DNA from: DAOSXA01 sp964526835
GTDB lineage: Bacteria > Zixibacteria > MSB-5A5 > GN15 > FEB-12
Direction: 5' to 3'
Length of the DNA stretch: 64,000 bases
Assembly (NCBI GenBank): GCA_964526835.1
Contig: CAZGMK010000007.1
Coordinates: forward strand, 95,005 to 159,004
Part shown: positions 17,357-25,503 of the stretch, in pieces
Position numbering within the stretch: the stretch's first letter is position 1
How the letters are laid out: every line of letters starts with the position of its first letter
Position numbers and translations under genes: made by a program
Notes under the pieces: model-generated
Told to the model about the DNA's origin: nothing
What the model saw: the letters and a program-made list of their open reading frames with translations, nothing else
Databases searched by the model: none

Positions 17357-18505
17357 TCAGTGGCTCGGTATATGTTCCTCGTAGTGCTCATCAAGCGGAA
17401 CGCCTTCGGGATGTCCCAGGCAAATACCCAGGGCCTGCGCCGCATGAACAAGCGTGTCGCCCGGCTGCACCAGGCGCAGCTTGCCCGCCACGTCTTCAAT
17501 CGGGACCGAGTCCATCCGGTTGTCCTTGAGCACCACCATTCGCCCGGTTTCACCGGAAGCGGCCAGGCGCATGGCTTCAACCCCGAAGCGAGTTGCCAGC
17601 AGCCGATCATATGCGGTCGGCGAGCCGCCGCGCAGCAGGTGCCCCAGAACGGTTACGCGACATTCGATGTTTGTCAGGCCCTCGATCTGGGCAGCCAGTT
17701 GATGGCCTATGCCGCCGAGGCGAACGGCGTCCGGAGAAGTCTCAATCTTGCGCGCCACAACCATCTCGCCGCCCGCCACCCTGGCACCCTCGCCGATTAC
17801 GACGATCGAGAAGTTCTTACCGCGGGCTCGGCGGGACCTCACCGCATCGCACACGGCTTCAACATCGTAGGGAAACTCGGGCATCAGAATGATATCACCG
17901 CCGCCGGCCATTCCGGAGGCCAGGGCCAGCCAGCCGGCATACCGGCCCATCACTTCCACAATCATGACTCGGTGGTGCGACTGGGCGGTCGTATGAATCT
18001 TGTCGACAGCCCAAGTGGCAGTGGCTACCGCGGAGTCAAAGCCGAAGGTGACGTCGGTGCCGACCAGGTCATTGTCGATCGTCTTCGGCACACCGATTAT
18101 GGGAAGCCCTTTCTTCATCATTCCGGCCGAGGCAGCCATCGTGCCATCGCCGCCAATGGCGATCATTGTATCCAGGCCGAGCCCCTCGAAATTGCGGACC
18201 GCCTCACTGGAGCGGTCCAGGTAGATGTACTGGTCATCGTTTTGGAGCACCGGAAACCGGAAAGGATCGGCCCGATTTGACGTGCCCAGGATGGTGCCAC
18301 CCATGGACAGAATCCCCGAGGCATCGTCCGGATCGATCACCCGGTAGCGGTTCTGGATCAGGCCTTCGTAGCCGTCGAGAAAGCCGATCACTTTCACATC
18401 GTACATACCGTGTGCGGCTTTGACTATCGCCCGAATTACGGCATTGAGGCCGGGGCAGTCGCCGCCGCCGGTCAGAATTCCTACTCTTTTCACAGTCTTC
18501 GGCAT
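17357..18505 (-). CDS. pfkA: 6-phosphofructokinase, ATP-type by active-site residues
   Basis: Phosphorylates fructose 6-phosphate in glycolysis. GILTGGGDCPGLNA binds the phosphates, IGGDGT is at residues 118-122 and PKTIDNDL at 140-147 with the catalytic aspartates. Gly121 aligns with Gly104 of the E. coli enzyme, which goes with ATP, whereas Lys141 replaces Gly124, a residue usual in PPi-dependent enzymes. This Gly/Lys pair is known from some ATP-dependent enzymes such as those of Streptomyces. At 382 residues it is of the longer clade. A well-formed promoter and a 5' leader of about 100 nt precede it. Confidence 0.93.
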   Translation of the reverse strand: MPKTVKRVGILTGGGDCPGLNAVIRAIVKAAHGMYDVKVIGFLDGYEGLIQNRYRVIDPDDASGILSMGGTILGTSNRADPFRFPVLQNDDQYIYLDRSSEAVRNFEGLGLDTMIAIGGDGTMAASAGMMKKGLPIIGVPKTIDNDLVGTDVTFGFDSAVATATWAVDKIHTTAQSHHRVMIVEVMGRYAGWLALASGMAGGGDIILMPEFPYDVEAVCDAVRSRRARGKNFSIVVIGEGARVAGGEMVVARKIETSPDAVRLGGIGHQLAAQIEGLTNIECRVTVLGHLLRGGSPTAYDRLLATRFGVEAMRLAASGETGRMVVLKDNRMDSVPIEDVAGKLRLVQPGDTLVHAAQALGICLGHPEGVPLDEHYEEHIPSH

Positions 18506-18615
18506 ACTTTCTTCCTGAGCCGTTGGGGTGAGCTTTGCTCATTCGCAGGACCGCAGGGCCTCCCTATCGCGGTCCGATCGGGGCCTATAGTCCCTTGTTC
18601 GGCATTGACATTCCT

Positions 18616-18645
18616 ATTCTAAACGAACCGGTGGCGACTTGTCAA
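18616..18645 (-). promoter_or_regulatory. Sigma70-type promoter of pfkA
   Basis: Reading leftward: TTGACA (18645-18640), 18-nt spacer, TAGAAT (18621-18616), five of six for -10. The start would fall near 18609, leaving a leader of about 104 nt. That leader can fold: GGACCGC and GCGGTCC around 18550-18575, plus TGAGC-AAA-GCTCA near the gene. The rest of 18506-18754 up to glgP shows only weak AT-rich promoter-like sequence for the rightward gene. Confidence 0.65.
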
Positions 18646-18754
18646 CGTTGTTAGATGGCGTAAGGCATTCAGTTATTAGTTGATTCGGGCGATAATAAAT
18701 AGGATAAGTAGTGTCCACTGGATGTGGTAAACGACTGAAGGGACTACGTTTGTA

Positions 18755-21313
18755 ATGCGTGTAAAACAGTTTCTGGTGCTGCCCAGGCTGCCGCAACGGA
18801 TCGCCGGCTTGCAGCAATTGGCGCAAAACGTATGGTACTCATGGAATTGGAGTCTGGTAAAGCTCTTCATAAGACTTGATCCGGAGATGTGGGAGGCCAC
18901 TTACCAGAATCCGGTCAAAATGCTGGCCGGGCTGCCGCAGGGGACTCTCCAGGAAGCGGCCGACGATGACGGCTTCGTGGCTAATCTCGAACGAGTGCAA
19001 CGCAGGTTCCGCGATTATCTCGAGCGCAAGAAATGGTTCGCATACGAACACCCGGATTACAAACGAAACCTGATCGCATACTTCTCACTGGAATACGGTC
19101 TTGACACCGGCCTGCCCGTCTACTCAGGCGGCCTGGGAGTACTCTCCGGCGACACGCTCAAGTCGTCCTCCGACCTCGGCCTGCCGTTGGTGGCGGTCGG
19201 CCTGCTCTATCGCTACGGGTACTTTCGCCAGTTCCTGTCGGCCGATGGTTGGCAGCAGGAGCGTTACGAAGAGAACGACTGGTATCACATGCCGGTCCAG
19301 TTGGTCAAAGATGCCAACGATCGCCCCCTGCGGGTTGCGGTCGAACTCGACGGTACCCCGGTACACATCCAGATATGGGAGGTCAGCGTCGGACAGACCC
19401 CGCTCTACCTGCTGGACACTAACATACCGGAGAATTCCTCGAAGCATCGCGACATCACGTCGGTCCTGTACGGGGGCGACAAAGACATGCGCATCCGCCA
19501 GGAAATCGTGCTGGGGATCGGAGGGGTTCGCGCTCTGCACGCAATGGGTCTGGAACCGGATGTATATCACCTGAACGAGGGTCATTCCTGGTTTCTGACA
19601 CTGGAACGAATCAGGCTTCTTATTCAACAGAATGGGCTGACCTTTCAGGAGGCAGCTCAGTACGTCTGGACCAGCACTGTCTTCACCACCCATACTCCGG
19701 TACCGGCTGGAAACGAGAAGTTCGATCCGGTACTGGTACATCGGTACCTGGGTGGCTTCATCAGTCAACTCGGCATCGGCTGGAAGGACTTTTTGGCCCT
19801 CGGCCGGGTGATGCCGAATGATGAGTCCGAGCCTTTCTGCATGACCGTGGCGGCCCTGAAACTGGCGGCCTTCGCCAATGGCGTGTCCGAACTGCACGGC
19901 CGAGTGTCGCGCGAAATGTGGCACAATATCTGGCCGGGCTTGCCGCAGGATGAGATTCCGATCACCGCCATCACCAATGGAGTGCACCCATCCTCGTGGA
20001 TATCGCACGACATGTCGGAACTGTACGAATCGTACTTCGGCTCCGCATATGTGGAGCGCGCCGGCGCGCCGGAGGTCTGGAAACACGTGCACAAGATTCC
20101 CGATACGGAGCTCTGGCGCATTCACAATCGTCGCCGCGAGCGCCTGGTCTTCTTTGCTCGCAAACGGCTGAAACAGCAACTGGTCCGCAGGGGCGCCTCG
20201 CAGTTGGCAATCCAGAAAGCCGATCAGCTGCTCGACCCGCGTGTCTTCACCATAGGTTTCGCCCGCCGTTTCTCGACATACAAACGCGGCGACCTGATCT
20301 TCACCGACGCCGACCGTCTGGAACGCATTGTCAACGATCCCGAACGTCCGGTTCAAATACTGATCTCCGGCAAAGCTCACCCATTGGATACGCCCGGCAA
20401 GGAAATCATCAAGCGGATCATCGAATTCGCCGACCAGGATCGTTTCCGGAATCGCGTCATTTTTCTTGAGGATTACGATATCAACGTCGCCCGCTACCTG
20501 GTCCAGGGAGCCGACCTGTGGTTGAATAACCCGCGTCGACCCCAGGAAGCCTCGGGGACTTCGGGCATGAAGGCGTCCATGAATGGCGTCATCAATCTGT
20601 CGGTCCTCGATGGCTGGTGGGATGAGGGCTACAGCGACGATACGGGCTTCAAGATCGGTAACGGCGAGGAGTTCGATAATGTCGAGGTCCAGGACCATCT
20701 TGAATCACAGCTTCTTTATGACGCCCTCGAAAGGGAGATCATCCCGATGTTCTATGATCGGAACGACAATGGGTTGCCGGAGAGATGGCTGCAGAAGATG
20801 AAGGCTGCTATTCAAATGGCGGGGCAGGACTATTCCACCCATCGCATGCTGCAGGACTACACGAATAAGTTCTACGTCCCGGCTTTCGACTACGTCGGTA
20901 AGTTCCGGTCCGACGATTTCGCCCTCACTCGCCAGGTTACAGCCTGGCTGGACAGGCTTCACAGTAACTGGGATCGAATCGTCATAAACGATGTGCAGGT
21001 TCCGGAGATCGGCAACACCCTTGAGGTCGGCCAGCTTATCGCCATCAAGATAGCGGTGAATCTGGGTGGTGTGTCGCCGGAGGATGTCGAAGTGCAGGTA
21101 ATCGCCGGCAGGCTCGGTTCCCAGGAACAGTTGCACAGCTACAGCCCAGTGCCGACCACCCTCAGCCCCAACGGCTCGGACGGGGACGTTCACACGTTCG
21201 AAGGCGAAGTCACCTGCACCCAGTCCGGCCGCTTTGGCATCAGCGCCAGGATCATACCGCGAAATGAGAATATGCCCCACACTCTTAAGCCCAAGCTGAT
21301 CAGTTGGTGGTGA
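18755..21313 (+). CDS. glgP: Alpha-glucan phosphorylase (GT35, DUF3417 N-terminus)
   Basis: Phosphorolyses glycogen or maltodextrin to glucose 1-phosphate with pyridoxal phosphate. Residues 1-115 form the DUF3417 segment that marks the bacterial/archaeal TIGR02094 branch. Then come YFSLEYGLDTGLPVYSGGLGVLSGD and the PLP site EASGTSGMKASMNGVINLS. The tail after about residue 740 is an extra beta-rich domain usual in this branch. 852 residues, normal. It diverges from pfkA, which suits carbon-store use. The start ATG is followed directly by conserved residues. Confidence 0.94.
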   Translation: MRVKQFLVLPRLPQRIAGLQQLAQNVWYSWNWSLVKLFIRLDPEMWEATYQNPVKMLAGLPQGTLQEAADDDGFVANLERVQRRFRDYLERKKWFAYEHPDYKRNLIAYFSLEYGLDTGLPVYSGGLGVLSGDTLKSSSDLGLPLVAVGLLYRYGYFRQFLSADGWQQERYEENDWYHMPVQLVKDANDRPLRVAVELDGTPVHIQIWEVSVGQTPLYLLDTNIPENSSKHRDITSVLYGGDKDMRIRQEIVLGIGGVRALHAMGLEPDVYHLNEGHSWFLTLERIRLLIQQNGLTFQEAAQYVWTSTVFTTHTPVPAGNEKFDPVLVHRYLGGFISQLGIGWKDFLALGRVMPNDESEPFCMTVAALKLAAFANGVSELHGRVSREMWHNIWPGLPQDEIPITAITNGVHPSSWISHDMSELYESYFGSAYVERAGAPEVWKHVHKIPDTELWRIHNRRRERLVFFARKRLKQQLVRRGASQLAIQKADQLLDPRVFTIGFARRFSTYKRGDLIFTDADRLERIVNDPERPVQILISGKAHPLDTPGKEIIKRIIEFADQDRFRNRVIFLEDYDINVARYLVQGADLWLNNPRRPQEASGTSGMKASMNGVINLSVLDGWWDEGYSDDTGFKIGNGEEFDNVEVQDHLESQLLYDALEREIIPMFYDRNDNGLPERWLQKMKAAIQMAGQDYSTHRMLQDYTNKFYVPAFDYVGKFRSDDFALTRQVTAWLDRLHSNWDRIVINDVQVPEIGNTLEVGQLIAIKIAVNLGGVSPEDVEVQVIAGRLGSQEQLHSYSPVPTTLSPNGSDGDVHTFEGEVTCTQSGRFGISARIIPRNENMPHTLKPKLISWW

Positions 21314-21458
21314 CAGGCAATCCCGCCTGAGAAGCACTCGGCGCCGGCGTAAACAGGGCAACCTTTTCACCCACATATCGTTGTAAGACAAGGACGAGGC
21401 ATCATCGCGAAAGGCGAGGATGCCTGTTGGTGTGAACGGCATATATACGGACCGCCTC

Positions 21459-21487
21459 TTGACTTTGCCGGCGGACGGTTTTATTTG
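21459..21487 (+). promoter_or_regulatory. Possible promoter of the M16 peptidase pair
   Basis: TTGACT (21459-21464), 17-nt spacer, TATTTG (21482-21487); only the -35 is good. A 7-bp hairpin, AGGCATC and GATGCCT (about 21397-21425), lies just upstream and may end the glgP transcript, though it lacks a T-run. Otherwise 21314-21547 holds nothing recognisable. Confidence 0.4.
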
Positions 21488-21547
21488 GCGCGTATGGCAA
21501 CGGCTACAAAGACTACTAACATATATCGCATTCATAGGAGGATAGCG

Positions 21548-23044
21548 ATGAGACGCATTCTGTTGGGGCTCACACTGCTGACGGCTGTTTTCGCGGCCGG
21601 GGCGGCGTCGAGCTTCGAGTTTACTGAGCTGGAGAACGCTGTCACTGAAGCGGAACTCGACAACGGCCTGACCATCCTGGTGATGGAACGTCATGACGCC
21701 CCGGTGGTATCGTTCATCACTCTGGCCGACGTGGGCGGGGTTGACGATCCCAAGGAGTACACCGGTCTGGCCCATATGTTCGAGCACATGGCCTTCAAGG
21801 GTACAACAACTTTAGGCACGAAGGACCTGGACGCCGAGCTGAAGGCGATGGCGAAAGAGGATTCAATCTGGACGCTTCTGAGGGCTGAGCGCAAGAAGGG
21901 TCGCCAAGCCGATTCCGCTCGACTGGCGGAACTTGAAGAGGCCTTTGACCAGGCCATCGACGAGGCCAACGAGTACGTTGTCCCCGGTGCCTTCACTCAA
22001 GTACTGGAATCAGAGGGAGCCACGAGCCTTAATGCAGGGACTTCAAAAGACTACACCATGTATATGGTGAGCCTGCCCTCGAACAAGGTGGAGCTGTGGA
22101 TGGCAATGGAGTCTGAGCGCTTTCTCAATCCGGTCCTTCGAGAGATGTACCGCGAGCGCAATGTAATCACCGAAGAACGGCTTCAGGTACTAGAGAATAA
22201 TCCCATCATGCGGACTATCGATGAAATGCAGGCCGCGGCCTTCAAGGCTCACCCATACGGTATCTCGATAATCGGGCACATGTCGGATATCAAGAACTAC
22301 ACCCGGGAGGCCGCCCGAGAGTACTTCGAAAAGTACTACGTACCGTCGAATCTGGTAATAGCCATAGTGGGCGACGTACAGGCCGACCAGGTCGTCAAAC
22401 TCGCCCGCCGCTACTGGGGCCGCATTCCCGCCAGTCCCGAACCCGAGCCGGTAGCGACAATCGAGCCGCCCCAGAAGGGCGAACGTCGTGTCCTGCTTGA
22501 GGACCCGGCCCAACCCTTTGCGGTGTTAGGCTGGCATATAATGAATGGCACTCATCCCGATTGGCCGGCTGTCGAGGCCTTGTCCGACTATCTTGGCCAG
22601 GGCCGAACTTCCCTTCTCTACAAGAGCCTGAAGAAAGAAAAGAAAATCGCCTCAGAGGTCGGCGTCTTTCCCGGCTGGCCGGGGAACAAGTACCCGAGCC
22701 TGCTGATGTGTTACGTCATGCCGTCCGCCGGCCATACCGCCGCCGAGTGCGAGGCCGCTGTACTGGAGGAAGTTGACCGCCTGAAGGAGGAACCCATTCC
22801 TGCGGAGGAGGTCGAGAAGATCAAAGCGCGCGCCAAGGCCAGCTTCATCAACCGGCTGGGCAATAACATGGGACTGGCCATGGCCCTGGCGTCCTATCAG
22901 AACGACTGGGGCGACTGGCGCGAGATGTTTCGCCAACTGGACCGCATTAACGCCGTCACCGCCGAGGATATCCAGAGAGTGGCCAGGGAGTACTTGACTG
23001 ATACAAACCGTACCGTTGCGCTGCTGCAAACGGTGGAGAGCTGA
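21548..23044 (+). CDS. Exported M16 family zinc peptidase, catalytic subunit
   Basis: Insulinase/pitrilysin-like peptidase. The signal peptide is MRRILLGLTLLTAVFAAGAAS. The inverted zinc motif is complete as His76-Met-Phe-Glu79-His80, and the distal glutamate region ERNVITEERLQVLENN follows about 90 residues later. A charged helical insert lies at residues 95-140. About 498 residues, a two-domain half-enzyme. The start at 21548 is fixed by AGGAGG 5 nt upstream and by the signal peptide; longer in-frame starts lack both. The partner gene follows after 19 nt. Probably periplasmic. Confidence 0.93.
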   Translation: MRRILLGLTLLTAVFAAGAASSFEFTELENAVTEAELDNGLTILVMERHDAPVVSFITLADVGGVDDPKEYTGLAHMFEHMAFKGTTTLGTKDLDAELKAMAKEDSIWTLLRAERKKGRQADSARLAELEEAFDQAIDEANEYVVPGAFTQVLESEGATSLNAGTSKDYTMYMVSLPSNKVELWMAMESERFLNPVLREMYRERNVITEERLQVLENNPIMRTIDEMQAAAFKAHPYGISIIGHMSDIKNYTREAAREYFEKYYVPSNLVIAIVGDVQADQVVKLARRYWGRIPASPEPEPVATIEPPQKGERRVLLEDPAQPFAVLGWHIMNGTHPDWPAVEALSDYLGQGRTSLLYKSLKKEKKIASEVGVFPGWPGNKYPSLLMCYVMPSAGHTAAECEAAVLEEVDRLKEEPIPAEEVEKIKARAKASFINRLGNNMGLAMALASYQNDWGDWREMFRQLDRINAVTAEDIQRVAREYLTDTNRTVALLQTVES

Positions 23045-23063
23045 CCAGGAAGGAGAACCAAGG

Positions 23064-25214
23064 ATGCGACGCTACACACTGCTGCCGGGACTTCTCCTGG
23101 CCCTCCTGATGCTGGCCCTTGCGGCAACGGCACAGGATGAAGAGAAACTTGATAGAATCAGAAGCAGTTTTCCGGATCTCAACGAGATCCGAATTCCAGA
23201 CGTCGAGGTCATGACTCTCGACAACGGGATGAAGCTCTATTTGCTGGAAGACAAGTCGTTGCCGATCTTCAACGCTTCCGTGCGAATCAATTGTGGTTCC
23301 TATCTGGAGCCGGCCGACAAGGTCGGCCTTGCTTCGATCTGCGGAACTGTCATGCGTACCGGCGGTACTGAGAAATACGGCGGCGACGAACTCGACGAGA
23401 TACTCGAGGGAATTGGCGCCATGGTTGAAACTTCGATCGACATTGATCACGGCGGCGCTTACGTCAATTGCCTGTCCGATTATAAGGACCTGGGACTGGA
23501 GATTCTGGCCGAGGTACTTCGCCGCCCGGTTTTCGACAGCGACAAGATCGAACTGGCGAAGGTCGACGAGCGAACTGCGATATCACGCCGCAACGATGAA
23601 ATCGGAGAGATTGCCAGGCGCGAATTCCGCAAGCTGATCTACGGCCCCGACTCACCATATGCACGGCATACCGAATATGCGACTGTCGACGCCATCACAC
23701 GCGACGACTTGCTGGAGTTCCACGGGCAGTGGTTCCATCCCGACAACATACAGATGGCTGTCTGGGGCGACTTCGACAAGACCAAGCTGCTGGAGAAGAT
23801 CGACGAACACTTCGGTGACTGGCCGGCGGGAAAAGCTGAAGTCCCCCCGCTGCCCGAGGTCGATTATGAGTGGCGCAGTAAGGTATACTACGTCGACAAG
23901 CCGGACGCCGCCCAAACCTATATACGTATGGGGCATCTGGGCGGCAAGGTGACCGACCCCGATTATACCGACCGGATTGTCATGAACAGCATTCTTGGAC
24001 TGGGCTTCGGCAGCCGACTGATGAAGAATGTCCGGACCAAGGAGGGACTGGCCTACTCAACCGGCGGACTGTACATTTCGAACTATACGTATCCCGGCTA
24101 CTTCCTGTGCCTGGCTTCGACCAACCATGAGAATACTGTGGCGGCGACCAGGGAGATGATCCGCCAGATCAGATCGATGCAGACCGACCCTCCAACTCAA
24201 ACCGAGATGGAGTACGGCAAAGACGGTTACCTGAATTCCTTCGTGTTCAAGTTCGACTCCAAGCGTGAGATCATCAACCGCATCATGGAGTACGATGCTT
24301 ACGGGCTACCGGAGGACTTCCTCCAGAAGGAAAAGCAGGGTGTGGAGAAGGTCACGCCGGATGATGTTGTCAGGGCAGCCAAGAACAACCTCCGTCCCGA
24401 CCAACTGATCATCCTGGCAGCCGGTAATGGCGCCGAGTTCGACCTGCCGTTGGATAGCCTGGGACTGGGACCAGTGGATACCATCGACATCGCTATACCG
24501 CGCGCCGAGCCGGAGGACGAGCTGATAGTCACGCCGGAGGCACGTGAACGCGGCGAGGCCCTGCTCATGGCCGGCGTCGACGCCAGCGGTGGCTTGGAGA
24601 ACTTCAAGAAAATCAACTCCATCGAGACACAGGGCACGATGACACTGTTCATGGGCGGACAGCAGCTTCCGATCAAGTTGCACCAGATCGAAGTCATTCC
24701 CGACAAACACCGCGTGGAAATGAGCTTCATGGGACAGAAGATGTTCGACATTCGCAAGGGCGATTCCGGGTGGAAGACCGACCAGGCAACGATGGCTGTG
24801 GTCGAGAAGACCGACTCCGATATCGAGAGCGATGAGAAGGACAAGCTGCGCAACACGGTCTACATCTTCCGTCAGGCCGACAGTCCTTCCTACCAGGCAG
24901 TTTACGCCGGAGACGGCGTGGTCGACGGGACGCCGGTCGAATGGGTAGCCTTGCTGGACGAGGATAGCGAGACTATTTGCCGGCTTGGCTTCCACGCTGA
25001 GAATCACAGCCTTATCTGTCAGAGGTACTGGGGCGAGTCTGCGGCCGGCGAAGGAAACCTCGAAAAGATGTTCCTGGATAGACAGGAGCATGCCGGCGTG
25101 ATGCTGCCGAACAAGACCGTCATCAACATGAACGGTCAGAAGGTGATGGAACTCACCGTGGACCAGAGGACAGTCAACGGGACGATCCCGGAGGGTACTT
25201 TCACAAAACCCTAG
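23064..25214 (+). CDS. M16-like partner subunit lacking the zinc motif, with extra C-terminal domain
   Basis: Second member of the M16 pair. Signal peptide MRRYTLLPGLLLALLMLALAATA, then two M16 domains up to about residue 445. Where the HxxEH motif should be the sequence reads GLASICGTVMRTGGT, so this subunit cannot bind zinc there, as in many heterodimeric M16 proteases. From about residue 490 to 716 an added domain (QGTMTLFMGGQQLPIKLHQI, then VEMSFMGQKMFDIRKGDSGW) resembles LolA-like or DUF-type beta folds of the envelope. AAGGAG precedes ATG 23064. A terminator follows. Confidence 0.9.
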   Translation: MRRYTLLPGLLLALLMLALAATAQDEEKLDRIRSSFPDLNEIRIPDVEVMTLDNGMKLYLLEDKSLPIFNASVRINCGSYLEPADKVGLASICGTVMRTGGTEKYGGDELDEILEGIGAMVETSIDIDHGGAYVNCLSDYKDLGLEILAEVLRRPVFDSDKIELAKVDERTAISRRNDEIGEIARREFRKLIYGPDSPYARHTEYATVDAITRDDLLEFHGQWFHPDNIQMAVWGDFDKTKLLEKIDEHFGDWPAGKAEVPPLPEVDYEWRSKVYYVDKPDAAQTYIRMGHLGGKVTDPDYTDRIVMNSILGLGFGSRLMKNVRTKEGLAYSTGGLYISNYTYPGYFLCLASTNHENTVAATREMIRQIRSMQTDPPTQTEMEYGKDGYLNSFVFKFDSKREIINRIMEYDAYGLPEDFLQKEKQGVEKVTPDDVVRAAKNNLRPDQLIILAAGNGAEFDLPLDSLGLGPVDTIDIAIPRAEPEDELIVTPEARERGEALLMAGVDASGGLENFKKINSIETQGTMTLFMGGQQLPIKLHQIEVIPDKHRVEMSFMGQKMFDIRKGDSGWKTDQATMAVVEKTDSDIESDEKDKLRNTVYIFRQADSPSYQAVYAGDGVVDGTPVEWVALLDEDSETICRLGFHAENHSLICQRYWGESAAGEGNLEKMFLDRQEHAGVMLPNKTVINMNGQKVMELTVDQRTVNGTIPEGTFTKP

Positions 25215-25249
25215 ACAGCACCAGTCCTGAGCGCTGGGAATATTGCGGG

Positions 25250-25282
25250 GACCGGCAGACAGCCGGTCCCTTTGCCTTTTTC
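25250..25282 (+). terminator. Rho-independent terminator of the M16 operon
   Basis: Perfect 9-bp stem GGGACCGGC (25250-25258) / GCCGGTCCC (25264-25272), 5-nt loop AGACA, then TTTGCCTTTTTC. Confidence 0.9.
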
Positions 25283-25405
25283 GTCCCGGCATACCGATCG
25301 ACGCAAGTCCTGCGCAACCCTCCGGATGTCCTGCCGTTGCGCTATCTGATTGGCAAAGTGGACATTAGCGATCCTCTTCTCTCATTCGCAAACCGGGGTG
25401 CCGGC

Positions 25406-25448
25406 ATTCGGCATAAGTCGTTGCCAAATGCCGAATTTCCCGTATCTT
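25406..25448 (+). promoter_or_regulatory. Inverted repeat overlapping a candidate promoter upstream of the subtilase gene
   Basis: Perfect 9-bp inverted repeat ATTCGGCAT (25406-25414) / ATGCCGAAT (25428-25436) with a 13-nt gap. A candidate -35 TTGCCA (25421-25426), 16-nt spacer and -10 TATCTT (25443-25448) overlap the right arm. An operator is one reading, an mRNA hairpin less likely because the predicted start lies behind it. Confidence 0.4.
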
Positions 25449-25503
25449 GTCAGAGACCGACCGAAGAGATTTAGCAGCACCAGACAACAGCGCGAGGAAT
25501 GAC

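Noticed and set aside
19124..20698. Long antisense frame opposite glgP
   Set aside because: The plus-strand product is a full-length phosphorylase with its PLP site; the antisense product matches nothing.
21485..21547. Upstream in-frame start for the first M16 peptidase
   Set aside because: The ATG at 21548 has AGGAGG directly upstream and begins a signal peptide; the longer form would bury it.
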